The notes beneath the pieces are model-generated. The model saw only the letters and a program-made list of their open reading frames with translations, ran no database searches and was not told the origin of the DNA. Made by a program: the position numbers and the translations under genes. Of a stretch of 64,000 nt of DNA, positions 17,721 to 26,543 are shown in pieces; the stretch's first letter is position 1, and every line of letters starts with the position of its first letter. The stretch spans positions 1-64,000 of the forward strand of contig NZ_NQKI01000002.1 of NCBI RefSeq assembly GCF_002269125.1, read 5' to 3'. This DNA comes from Pseudomonas lundensis (lineage in GTDB: Bacteria; Pseudomonadota; Gammaproteobacteria; Pseudomonadales; Pseudomonadaceae).

Positions 17721-18503
17721 TTATTCAGTGCAGTTCGGATAAACGGTGCACTCTCGACCGCCCGGCATTTTGAAAGACTCAAGGAATTTATACGGCTTGG
17801 TGCAAGGCTCCTCATTTTGAGTGCCCCAAACACCTGTACAGGCTTTCCATCCTTTTGGAGTTTCAATCCACCAGCCTTTGTAGTAAGGCTTTTCACTGTT
17901 GGCCACACTCAGCACCAATCTGACTGTCGAATCCGCCATCTGATCGCGATGCAAGCTGCCACCGATCATGCGTTTCTCCATGTCGCCGTTTGCACCAAGG
18001 GCCCTGCATTGCAGTATTTTTTTGATAAATCGCTTAGGGCCGGCTGTTCGAAAAAACCACTGACATTGCCTCTTAAAGACTCGGACCGGTGGTGTCGAAT
18101 TGGCGGGCAAATTTGCTGAGGGCTCATCACTGATAGAAAAACCGGTAGACGCCAAACTCATGTCCAGTTCACGCTTGCCCCACTGTCCTTCAATCTTCAG
18201 CTTCAGCCCTCGCAGTACCATCGAGCAGCCATGGTCGTTGTCGGTCAGTGGCACTTTGAACTCAACCTGATGGGCTGTTTTGGGTTGTTCCGGCTTGAAG
18301 AACAGGCTGCCTGTAGTGAACGCTTCGCCGGAGGGGGCGATGCAGGTCTCACCGGGGGCAGGTTTGTAGTTGGCAGTGCCGGTCACCGTGAAGTTTTCAG
18401 GCACGTCAGCCTGAAAAGTGAAGGTTTTGGGTGGCGTCAGCGAGCAGCCAGTAAGGAAGCACAGACTTGCACTCAAAAGCCATTCGCGCAGGTTGAGCTT
18501 CAT
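17721..18503 (-). CDS. Lipoprotein, candidate immunity protein, copy A
   Basis: A 260-residue predicted lipoprotein. The signal peptide [20 protein letters not shown] ends in a good lipobox (LTGC, Cys 20). The start overlaps the end of the DUF4123 gene by 4 bases (ATGA arrangement), so it is cotranslated with the T6SS chaperone. It shares about half of its residues with copy B, with strongest conservation in the first ~70 mature residues and in the NGDMEKRMIGGSL region. The middle part (SDEPSANLPANSTPPVRV) differs and may set specificity. It probably protects the outer or inner membrane periplasmic face from the lipase encoded two genes downstream. No enzymatic motif was seen. Confidence 0.78.
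   Translation of the reverse strand: MKLNLREWLLSASLCFLTGCSLTPPKTFTFQADVPENFTVTGTANYKPAPGETCIAPSGEAFTTGSLFFKPEQPKTAHQVEFKVPLTDNDHGCSMVLRGLKLKIEGQWGKRELDMSLASTGFSISDEPSANLPANSTPPVRVFKRQCQWFFRTAGPKRFIKKILQCRALGANGDMEKRMIGGSLHRDQMADSTVRLVLSVANSEKPYYKGWWIETPKGWKACTGVWGTQNEEPCTKPYKFLESFKMPGGRECTVYPNCTE
18243..18449. repeat. Intragenic duplicate block, copy A
   Basis: Partner of 17403-17609 (offset 840 bases). It covers the coding region for the mature N terminus of lipoprotein A. Confidence 0.85.
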
Positions 18504-19354
18504 ACGGGGGTTGCTCCCGCCCAGAACTGCACTTCGCTCAACAGTCGCTCAAAGTGAGTCTGTGGCGTCTCGTGCTCGCGGGGTGACCAGTTTTTTATCA
18601 CTGGTCGCTCCAGGGTTTCTAAACGATGCAGCACTAAAAAGTGCAGTTGTTCGGGCGTGTTCCAGTTCCAGTGCCGCGCTTGGGTCAGTTGCTCAGCCAG
18701 CCACTCGTCCGGGTCTCGTTGCTGGCTGAGTGCGAGCATGCCATCGCTGCGTTCGGCCCACAGGTAGCGGTAGATATTGGTGTGCAGGATGTCGATGGCC
18801 AGCAACGGCGGGGCCGGGACGTTGAGCCAGGCCGGTTGGTCGGGCACGGGGTGTTCACCGGGCACGGGGTTGTGGGTGACGTCCCAGCGCGATTCGGCCC
18901 AGTAACACACGCTGGTGACAGGCCCCAGGTAGCCGGGCAGCGCCTCCTCGGTCATGAACGCCAAGGCCCGGGCGAGCACCCGGTTGTCATGGAACCGATA
19001 CAGCGCCTGATTCGGGCGGGTGCCGGTGATGATGCGTTCGCGCCAGTGCCGGGTCAGGGCGGGCAGTTGCTGTTGGGGCAAGCTTGCCAGCCAGCCCCAG
19101 TGGCGCTGCGGCTCGGCCAGTAGCGTGTCCAGAACTGCGTATTCCCGGGGCTCGATGATGAAGATATAGGGCCCGGCATCGGCCAGTTCGCTGACCGGGG
19201 TCTGGTGATAGACCCCGCAGTAGCGTTCGTAATCGCAGCTTCGCAACAACTGTTGACGGGGCTCGCGCTCGTCTTCGGAGTCCAGCACCAGGGCAATTGC
19301 CTGGCCGAGCTGGCGTTGTTCGCTCATCCATTGGACGACGGTGGTGAGGCTCAT
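18500..19354 (-). CDS. DUF4123 T6SS effector chaperone
   Basis: A 284-residue DUF4123 chaperone. The start at 19354 ([17 protein letters not shown]) is chosen because it overlaps the vgrG stop (ATGA) and has AAGGAG at 19362-19367; a frame extension to 19393 lies inside vgrG. Family features: an early LVLDSEDE strand, GPYIFIIEP, and the region [18 protein letters not shown] matching the DUF4123 R-x-x-D/N helix. It differs widely from the DUF4123 protein at 228, as expected when each chaperone serves its own effector. It should load the lipase on this VgrG. The 3' end overlaps lipoprotein A by 4 bases. Confidence 0.85.
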   Translation of the reverse strand: MSLTTVVQWMSEQRQLGQAIALVLDSEDEREPRQQLLRSCDYERYCGVYHQTPVSELADAGPYIFIIEPREYAVLDTLLAEPQRHWGWLASLPQQQLPALTRHWRERIITGTRPNQALYRFHDNRVLARALAFMTEEALPGYLGPVTSVCYWAESRWDVTHNPVPGEHPVPDQPAWLNVPAPPLLAIDILHTNIYRYLWAERSDGMLALSQQRDPDEWLAEQLTQARHWNWNTPEQLHFLVLHRLETLERPVIKNWSPREHETPQTHFERLLSEVQFWAGATPV

Positions 19355-21431
19355 GAGGTGGCTCCTTGTGGCAGGCAGACGCCGTCTTTGCACGCCTCGC
19401 AGAGGGGGCAGAAGTCAGCTCCCTTGGCTTTACTGGCCTTCATCAGGGCCGCCAGTGTGGGCGCAATCAGAGGTTTGGCAGCGATGGCTTGTGCCTGGGC
19501 TGCCTGTAATGGTGCGACGCCGGGCACTGGCGCACCGCCGACCACAATCGGCACGCTGCTGAAAATGCCCCCGCCATTGATCACGATGTGTTGGCCGCCC
19601 GCGCTCAGGGTCAAGCTGGCGCCGGCGTTGATTACCACGTGGGTGGCGGTGACGTGGGTGTGGGTTCCTCCTTGCATCACCAACGTTCCGTCGACTTGGG
19701 TACTGCTGTTGCCGGTGACCGAGAGTTGTTCGTTGCCTTCGATGACGGTGTCGCGCAGCCCTTGGGTGGTGTGCTGTTCGTTGCCTTTAATGAGGCTGGT
19801 GCTGTTGCCGCCAACCTGCTCGAAACGGTTGTTTTCGATCAGGCTGCGGCTGTCGCGGGTGATTTGCTCGGCACGGTCGCGGCCGATTTTTGTGTCACTG
19901 TCGTTCAGCACGATGTGTTCGATATCGCGCTGTGCGCGCAGAAAGATTTTCTCCTGCCCGGCACGGTCTTCAATTGACAGTTCGCTGTAACCGCCGGTGT
20001 GCGGCGAGCTGTGGCTGCGCATCACCGTTTTGGTTTTATTGGCCGGCAGCGGGTAGGGCACAGGCGTTGATGTGTTAGGCACGCAGCCGGTGATCAGCGG
20101 CTTGTCGGGGTCACCTTCGACATAGGTGACCACCACTTCCATGCCGACGCGGGGGATGGTACTGGCACCGAAATGCTCGCCCGCCCAGCTTGATGACACG
20201 CGCACCCAGCAACTGCTTTTGTCGCTGTCCAGTTCGGCCCGGTCCCAGGGCAGCTCGATCCGTACGCGTCCCAGCTCGTCGCAAAAAATCTCTTGGCCCT
20301 CCGGGCCGGTCACGCGGGCTGTCTGGGTCACGAGCGGAGGGCGCGGGGGTGTCAGGGGGGGCGATAGAAAACGTCCCACGGGATGGCGCTGAACTGGTTG
20401 CGGTACCCCTGAGTGAAGCCGTCTGCGGGCTGCACATCGCTGCTGACAGACTCTTCCAGTGCCTGCGGCTGTTTGCCTTCGTGATGGACGCTGAGCAGCA
20501 GCCACAAGTCGTTACAGGCTTTGCGCGGGTGTTCGGTCAGGGTGAAGAAGTGGCCGCTGCGCAAGATTGGCTGATCGCTGTGGCCTTCAGCCAGGCGATA
20601 GTCGCTGCGATGGCGCTCCAGGGCTTGCTGGCCCAGTTGCCTGCCGCGCTTCTCGGTGTCGATCAGCGCCGGGTAGTGATAGTCCTCGAGCGCGGGGGCA
20701 AAGTCCGCCGTGAACGCGCTTTGCAGCAGCAGGCTGGGGCGCTTGAGGTCGTAGTCGCGACGCGTAACGGTGCTGGTCCGGGTGCTCAGGCGCTGGGAGA
20801 ACTGCTGAATCACAGGGTGGTCGGCCACGGTGCCAGTGCCTGGTTGGTAAGGCGTTTCTCCCAAAAGAGGAAAGTAGGTCTGGGTGTCTGTGAATACCAG
20901 CAAGTGGCTGTCTTTACTGTGCTGGTGATGCCAGGCGATGCCCTCTTCGGCGCACAGGCGCTGCAGGAACTCAAAATCAGTCTCGGCGTATTGCGTGCAG
21001 TATTCACGCACTGGGCTGTGGAGGACGTTGAAGGCATACGCATCTGCCTGGATACCATGGCCCTCAAGCACCTTGGCCAGCACTTGCGGCACACTCAGGT
21101 GCTGGAAAATGCGCGGGTTCTGGCTGAACTGCAAATAGTGCAGGGCGGGTACAAGGCTGACGATATAACGCGTCAGGCGCTTGCCGGATTCCCCGACGTA
21201 TACATCTTCGATATGGCCGTGGAGCCCTTCGCCTTTAAAGCCGAACTGTAGAAAAGCGGGCTGGCACAATAACGATTCAAGATCGATATTCGAATGTTCG
21301 CTGACTAGCTCGATGCGAATGGCGTACAGCTCGCTGATCGCTTCTTTGCCGTTAAATGCCAAGACTTTGAAGTCGTTGCGCACGTTCGGGATGAGCAAGG
21401 AAAAGTGAGCTGCATTGGCCTGCGCGAACAT
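19351..21431 (-). pseudogene. vgrG: VgrG split by a frameshift in a 7-C tract
   Basis: Two frames encode one VgrG of about 690 residues. The first (from 21431) has the gp27-like N-terminal part: MFAQANAAHFSLLIPN, LVSEHSNIDLESLL, REYCTQYAETDFEFLQRLCAEEGIAW. It stops soon after FYRPP. The second frame carries on with [20 protein letters not shown], the OB-fold/gp5 part ([31 protein letters not shown]), then the DUF2345 repeats and a cysteine-containing tail. The join is a run of seven G on the plus strand (20355-20361; C on the coding strand). An eighth base would restore one frame. The break may be sequencing error, decay, slippage during translation or phase variation. It leads the DUF4123-immunity-lipase operon. 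Confidence 0.85.
20355..20361 (-). other. Seven-base C tract at the vgrG frame break
   Basis: Coding strand CGC followed by seven C and then TGA in the upstream frame. With eight C the frame reads through as CCC CTG ACA. This is the only position at which the two halves of vgrG can be joined sensibly. Confidence 0.85.
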
Positions 21432-21768
21432 GTTTTTTACCCATGAAAAGAGTGAATTCAGCCCCGCAGGCCTGAATGGGAGCTAAGTGGGTAATCAACT
21501 TTCATGCCACTGTTTTTTAAAGCCTTGTTTACACGGGAATTATTTTTTTTGGATTTTTAGAGGGGGTATTTGCCCGTAAAAAGTTGGGGAAAGTTCGAAA
21601 AAGTGCGCAAGAAGTTGCGCAGTACTGTGCAACTTCTTGCGCACTTGCTTGTGCGTATTAAACAGTAAGGGTTTCAGCGATGTATCCACACACTTGTCCA
21701 CAACGAGGTGTGCAAGAAGTTGCGCATAATGGCTTTGAGCTATTATGTTTTTGAGGGTGTTCTTAGAG
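21432..21768. promoter_or_regulatory. vgrG upstream region with three TGYGCAA-(4)-TTGCGCA dyads
   Basis: This gap between aceF and vgrG has three copies of an 18-base dyad, TGCGCAAGAAGTTGCGCA: 21604-21621 (perfect), 21626-21643 (reverse orientation, one change) and 21709-21726 (one change). The first two face each other and form a 46-base near-perfect palindrome (21601-21646, one mismatch). The vgrG start is ~170 bases away. The arrangement suggests an operator array controlling the T6SS island. No gene was found here. Confidence 0.65.
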
Positions 21769-21797
21769 CAAAAAAAGCCCCGCCAATTGGGCGGGGT
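21769..21797 (-). terminator. Rho-independent terminator after aceF
   Basis: On the minus strand the stem CCCCGCC / GGCGGGG with a short AATT loop is followed by CTTTTTTT. It lies about 70 bases beyond the aceF stop. Confidence 0.9.
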
Positions 21798-21868
21798 TGA
21801 GGTACGAGCGTGGCGCTCGGAAAACAGTGCGCGGCCCCGGCCTTCGGTGAAGAAGACCGGGGTCTGGC

Positions 21869-23503
21869 TTACAGCAAGATGGTGCGGATATCGGCCAGCA
21901 ACTGGCTCAGGCGCTGGGTGAAACGTGCAGCTGCAGCGCCGTTGATCACGCGGTGATCGTAGGACAGCGACAGGGGCAGCATCAGCTTGGGCTGGAAGGC
22001 TTTGCCGTCCCAGACAGGCTGAATGGTTGCCTTGGAGACACCCAGGATCGCCACTTCCGGCGCGTTGACGATCGGCGTGAAGCCTGTGCCGCCAATGTGG
22101 CCGAGGCTGGAAATGGTGAAGCAGGCGCCTTGCATGTCGTCAGCGGTAAGTTTCTTGTCGCGGGCTTTGGCAGCCAGCGCAGCGGCTTCGGCAGCCAATT
22201 GCAGCAGGCTCTTCTGATCAACGTTCTTGATCACAGGAACCAGCAAGCCGTCCGGTGTGTCCACGGCGAAACCGATGTGCACGTATTTCTTGCGGATGAT
22301 GGCTTTGCCGCTTGGCGCCAGCGAGCTGTTGAAGTCGGGCATTTCCTTGAGCAGGTGGGCGCACGACTTGAGCAGCAGGGGCAGTACGGTCAGTTTCACG
22401 CCAGCCTTTTCAGCAACGGCTTTTTGCGCGACGCGGAAAGCTTCCAGCTCAGTGATGTCAGCCTGATCGAACTGCGTCACGTGCGGGATGTTCAGCCAGC
22501 TGCGGTGCAGGCTCGACGCGCCGATTTGCATCAGGCGGGTCATGGCCACTTCTTCGACTTCACCGAAACGGCTGAAATCGACAGCCGGAATCGGCGGAAT
22601 GCCAGCACCACCGGTTGCACCGGCGGCCGGAGCGTCCTTGGCCTTCTGCATCATGGCCTTGACGTAGGCCTGCACGTCTTCTTTCAACACGCGACCGTGC
22701 GGGCCGCTCGGGCTCACTGCGTTCAGCTCGACGCCGAACTCGCGGGCCAGTTGACGGACAGCAGGGCCTGCGTGAACTTTCGCGCCTTTTGGCGCAGGCG
22801 CGGCGGCCGGGGCAGGGGCTGCCTCGGCTTTGGCGGCTGGCGCAGGGGCTGCAGCGGCAGGCGCTTCAGCTTTGGCCGGAGCCGGGGCTGCTGGCGCAGG
22901 TGCGGCAGGTGCCGCAGCGCCTTGAACCTTGAGCTTGAGGATGAAATCGCCAGTGCCGACTTCGTCATCGAGCTTGACCGAAATGCTTTCCACCACACCG
23001 GCAGCTGGCGATGGAATTTCCATGCTGGCCTTGTCGGATTCGAGGGTGATCAGCGATTGATCGGCCTCAACGGTGTCGCCTGCCTTGACCAGAATCTCGA
23101 TGATTTTGGCTTTGCCCGACGAGCCGATGTCCGGGACGTGAATGTCCTGCACGGTGGCTTCTGCCGGGGCCGCAGCTGCGGGTGCCTGGGCGGCTGGCGC
23201 TTCTGCGGCAGGGGCTTTGGCGGGTTCTTCAGCAGCGGCCGGAGCAGCGGCTTCAGGCGCCGCGCTGGCGCCCTCGACTTCCAGCTCCAGCAGTTCGTCG
23301 CCTTCTTTGAGGCGGTCGCCCAGGTTTACTTTCAGGCTCTTGACGATACCGGCCTTGGGCGCAGGGATTTCCATGCTCGCCTTGTCCGATTCCAGCGTCA
23401 GGATGCTCTGGTCGGCTTCAATGCGGTCGCCGACCTTTACAAACAGTTCGATGACTTCACCTTCACCGCTGCCGATGTCAGGTACTCGAATGAGTTCGCT
23501 CAC
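21869..23503 (-). CDS. aceF: Dihydrolipoamide acetyltransferase, E2 of pyruvate dehydrogenase
   Basis: A 544-residue E2 that forms the core of the pyruvate dehydrogenase complex and transfers the acetyl group to CoA. It has two lipoyl domains (lipoyl lysines in ESDKASMEIPAP ~residue 42 and ESDKASMEIPSP ~160), each followed by a long Ala/Pro linker. Next is the peripheral-subunit-binding domain (HAGPAVRQLAREFGVELNAVSPSGPHGRVLKEDV, ~245-280, quoted in part only as a landmark). The catalytic domain ends with SYDHRVINGA, carrying the active-site His. It begins with GTG at 23503 behind GAGGAG and lies 11 bases after aceE, so the two are an operon. Two lipoyl domains rather than three is usual for Pseudomonas. 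Confidence 0.97.
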   Translation of the reverse strand: MSELIRVPDIGSGEGEVIELFVKVGDRIEADQSILTLESDKASMEIPAPKAGIVKSLKVNLGDRLKEGDELLELEVEGASAAPEAAAPAAAEEPAKAPAAEAPAAQAPAAAAPAEATVQDIHVPDIGSSGKAKIIEILVKAGDTVEADQSLITLESDKASMEIPSPAAGVVESISVKLDDEVGTGDFILKLKVQGAAAPAAPAPAAPAPAKAEAPAAAAPAPAAKAEAAPAPAAAPAPKGAKVHAGPAVRQLAREFGVELNAVSPSGPHGRVLKEDVQAYVKAMMQKAKDAPAAGATGGAGIPPIPAVDFSRFGEVEEVAMTRLMQIGASSLHRSWLNIPHVTQFDQADITELEAFRVAQKAVAEKAGVKLTVLPLLLKSCAHLLKEMPDFNSSLAPSGKAIIRKKYVHIGFAVDTPDGLLVPVIKNVDQKSLLQLAAEAAALAAKARDKKLTADDMQGACFTISSLGHIGGTGFTPIVNAPEVAILGVSKATIQPVWDGKAFQPKLMLPLSLSYDHRVINGAAAARFTQRLSQLLADIRTILL

Positions 23504-23514
23504 AAATATTCTCC

Positions 23515-26160
23515 TCAGCAGTCCAGTGGGTTGCGTTTTTCCGGGTTGATGCCGAACTTGACGATGGCTTCTGCTACCACCTTCGGTTCGATATCGCCAC
23601 GGTCAGCCAGTGCTTCAAGGGCTGCCAACACCACGAAGTGACGGTCTACTTCAAAGAAGTGACGCAGTTTTTTGCGGCTGTCGCTGCGGCCGAAACCGTC
23701 AGTGCCCAGCACTTTGAATTCCTTGACCGGTACCCACTGGCGAATCTGTTCGGCGAACAGCTTCATGTAGTCAGTCGAAGCGATGACCGGACCTTTACGG
23801 CCGCTCAGGCACTCTTCAACGTAGCTGACCTGTGGCTTCTGACCAGGGTGCAAACGGTTGGCACGTTCAACGGCCAGGCCGTCGCGACGCAGTTCGTTGA
23901 AGCTGGTAACGCTCCACACGTCCGCACCGATGTTGAACTCGTCACGCAGGATCTTCGCAGCTTCACGCACTTCACGCAGGATGGTGCCGGAGCCCATCAG
24001 TTGAACGTGGTGAGCGGCTTCCCGGGTGTCTTCTTCCAGCAGGTACATACCTTTGACGATACCTTCCTCGACACCGGCCGGCATGGCTGGCTGCTGGTAG
24101 GACTCGTTCATCACGGTGATGTAGTAGAAGACGTCCTGTTGCTCTTCGGTCATCTTCTTCATGCCGTCCTGAATGATCACCGCCAGCTCATAGCCGTAGG
24201 TCGGATCGTAGGTGCGGCAGTTCGGGATGGTGGCAGCCAGGATGTGGCTGTGACCGTCTTCGTGTTGCAGGCCTTCACCGTTGAGCGTGGTGCGCCCGGC
24301 GGTGCCGCCGATCAGGAAGCCACGGGTGCGGCTGTCGCCAGCGGCCCAGGCCAGGTCGCCAATACGCTGGAAGCCGAACATCGAGTAGAAGATGTAGAAC
24401 GGCAGCATTGGCTGGTTGTGGTTGGAGTACGAAGTACCGGCGGCGATGAAGGAGCTCATGGCGCCTGCTTCGTTGATGCCTTCTTCGAGGATCTGACCTT
24501 TCTTGTCTTCGCGGTAGAACATCACCTGGTCTTTATCGACGGGCTCGTAGAGCTGGCCGGCGGACGAGTAGATGCCCAACTGACGGAACATGCCTTCCAT
24601 ACCGAAGGTACGGGCTTCGTCCGGGATGATCGGCACGATGCGCTGGCCGATGTCCTTGTCCTTGACCAGCTGCGCCAAGATACGCACGAAGGCCATGGTG
24701 GTGGAGATTTCGCGGTCGCCGGAGCCGTCAAGGATGGCCTTGAGGGTGTCCAGTGGCGGGGTCGGAATGCTCATGCTCTTGGCGCGACGCTGTGGCACGA
24801 AACCGCCCAGTGCCGTGCGACGCTCGCTCAGGTAGCGGGCTTCAGCGCTGCCTTCTTCTGGTTTGAAGAACGGCAGGTTTTCGATTTCTTCGTCTTTGAC
24901 CGGGATGTCGAAACGGTCGCGGAACAACTTCAGGCTGTCGACGTCGACTTTCTTGGTGTTGTGCGCCGTGTTTTTCGCTTCGCCCGCACCGGTGCCATAA
25001 CCCTTGATGGTCTTGGCCAGGATGACGGTTGGCTGGTCTTTGTGGTTGACCGCTTCGTGGTACGCCGCGTAGACCTTGTACGGGTCGTGGCCGCCACGGT
25101 TGAGCTTCCAGATTTCGTCGTCGGACAGGTCTGCAACCATCGCCTTGAGTTCAGGCGTGTTGAAGAAGTGTTCACGCACGAATGCGCCGTCTTTGGCTTT
25201 GTAGTTCTGGTACTCGCCGTCGATGACTTCGTCCATGCGGCGTTGCAGGATGCCGTCGACGTCTTTGGCCAGCAGCGGGTCCCAGAAACGGCCCCAGATG
25301 ACTTTGGTTACGTTCCACTGAGCACCGCGGAACACGCCTTCGAGTTCCTGAATGATTTTGCCGTTGCCGCGAACCGGGCCGTCGAGGCGCTGCAGGTTGC
25401 AGTTGATAACAAAAATCAGGTTGTCGAGGTTTTCACGGCCTGCCAGCGAGATGGCGCCCAGGGATTCCGGCTCGTCACACTCGCCATCGCCCAGGAAACA
25501 CCAGACTTTCTGCTTGCCGGCCGGGATGTACCCGCGCGCTTCCAGGTACTTCATGAAGCGCGCCTGGTAGATCGCCTGAATCGGACCCAGACCCATGGAA
25601 ACGGTCGGGAACTGCCAGAAGTCAGGCATCAGCCATGGGTGCGGGTAGGACGAGAGGCCCTGACCGTCGACTTCCTGGCGGAAGTTGTTCATCTGGTCTT
25701 CAGTGATGCGGCCTTCCATGAAGGCACGCGCGTAAACGCCCGGGGAGGTATGGCCCTGGAAGTAGATCAGGTCGCCGCCGTGTTCTTCGGTCGGGGCCTG
25801 GAAGAAGTAGTTGAAGCCGATGTCATACAGGGTTGCGCTGGAGGCGAAGCTGGAGATGTGACCGCCCAGGTCAGAATCTTTCAAGTTCGTGCGCATTACC
25901 ATTGCCATGGCGTTCCAGCGAACCAACGAGCGAATGCGGCGTTCCATGAACAGGTCGCCAGGCATGCGTGCTTCGTGGGTAACGGGAATGGTGTTGCGGT
26001 ATGGCGTTGTGATGGCGTACGGCAGCTGCGAACCGGTGCGAGTAGCGAGCTCACCCATACGGGTCATCAGATAGTGAGCACGGTCTTCGCCTTCTTTGTC
26101 GAGAACCGATTCCAGGGCGTCCAGCCATTCCTGGGTTTCGACGGGATCGAGGTCTTGCAT
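23515..26160 (-). CDS. aceE: Pyruvate dehydrogenase E1 component (homodimeric)
   Basis: An 881-residue homodimeric E1, the family's usual size. It decarboxylates pyruvate with thiamine diphosphate and acetylates the lipoyl groups of AceF. The ThDP/Mg motif is LGDGECDEPESLG followed by LIFVINCNLQRLDGP (~residues 228-265). Other landmarks are the substrate-channel histidines in FQGHTSPGVYAR (~135) and the GYGTGAGEAKNTAHN loop (~400). The ATG at 26160 is preceded by GGAG. It is the first gene of aceEF and is divergent from glnE. Paired GTAGT dyads upstream are likely operator sites. Confidence 0.98.
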   Translation of the reverse strand: MQDLDPVETQEWLDALESVLDKEGEDRAHYLMTRMGELATRTGSQLPYAITTPYRNTIPVTHEARMPGDLFMERRIRSLVRWNAMAMVMRTNLKDSDLGGHISSFASSATLYDIGFNYFFQAPTEEHGGDLIYFQGHTSPGVYARAFMEGRITEDQMNNFRQEVDGQGLSSYPHPWLMPDFWQFPTVSMGLGPIQAIYQARFMKYLEARGYIPAGKQKVWCFLGDGECDEPESLGAISLAGRENLDNLIFVINCNLQRLDGPVRGNGKIIQELEGVFRGAQWNVTKVIWGRFWDPLLAKDVDGILQRRMDEVIDGEYQNYKAKDGAFVREHFFNTPELKAMVADLSDDEIWKLNRGGHDPYKVYAAYHEAVNHKDQPTVILAKTIKGYGTGAGEAKNTAHNTKKVDVDSLKLFRDRFDIPVKDEEIENLPFFKPEEGSAEARYLSERRTALGGFVPQRRAKSMSIPTPPLDTLKAILDGSGDREISTTMAFVRILAQLVKDKDIGQRIVPIIPDEARTFGMEGMFRQLGIYSSAGQLYEPVDKDQVMFYREDKKGQILEEGINEAGAMSSFIAAGTSYSNHNQPMLPFYIFYSMFGFQRIGDLAWAAGDSRTRGFLIGGTAGRTTLNGEGLQHEDGHSHILAATIPNCRTYDPTYGYELAVIIQDGMKKMTEEQQDVFYYITVMNESYQQPAMPAGVEEGIVKGMYLLEEDTREAAHHVQLMGSGTILREVREAAKILRDEFNIGADVWSVTSFNELRRDGLAVERANRLHPGQKPQVSYVEECLSGRKGPVIASTDYMKLFAEQIRQWVPVKEFKVLGTDGFGRSDSRKKLRHFFEVDRHFVVLAALEALADRGDIEPKVVAEAIVKFGINPEKRNPLDC

Positions 26161-26543
26161 GGCTTGCTCCAGGGCGGAAAGGCTTCCAGAATCGGTTGCC
26201 TGAGTTTGCGACTGGCCTTGTGGGCAGACGACATAAATTCTTGGATAGCCGGAAGTAGATTCCGGGGTTGTGTAGTTTTACTACAAATCGTTGGCCATTT
26301 CAGCCTTTCAAATGGGTGAGTCAGTAGTAAAACTACAGGATAGGCTTCAACGGCCACCTGTTTGGTTGTGCGAAAAATCGATACTGTTGGTGCGAAATTT
26401 AGATTTTTGCCTTCTGTGTGAAGGTTCTGTGCCAAGAAAAAAGAATTGTCAGCTATTTATAACCTTTGTTCGACAGTCGGATTAAACCGCTGTTTCTTCC
26501 TGTCACCGTACCCGGCAATCCCTTAGCCGATCAAGGATAGACC
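26161..26543. promoter_or_regulatory. aceE-glnE divergent promoter region with two GTAGTnnnACTAC dyads
   Basis: Two near-identical palindromes lie here: TGTAGTTTTACTACA (26271-26285) and GTAGTAAAACTAC (26324-26336; the same motif read on the other strand). Their centres are ~52 bases apart, about five helical turns. They are suited to a dimeric repressor, possibly of the GntR (PdhR/FadR-like) family, sensing pyruvate or a related signal; the regulator is not identified. The remaining sequence, including the AT-rich part near 26395-26465, would hold promoters of both genes. No gene was seen. Confidence 0.7.

Noticed and set aside
22640..23330. Repetitive sequence in aceF suggesting tandem repeats
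   Set aside because: These are the lipoyl domains and Ala/Pro linkers of E2, expected for this protein and not a separate repeat element.
21953..23641. 562-codon plus-strand frame opposite aceF rich in Arg, Cys and Gly
   Set aside because: The composition comes from the Ala/Pro linker repeats of AceF read backwards; not a gene.
23638..26319. 893-codon open frame on the plus strand opposite aceE
   Set aside because: It is the antisense shadow of aceE. The translation has no recognisable domain, while the minus strand encodes a full AceE.
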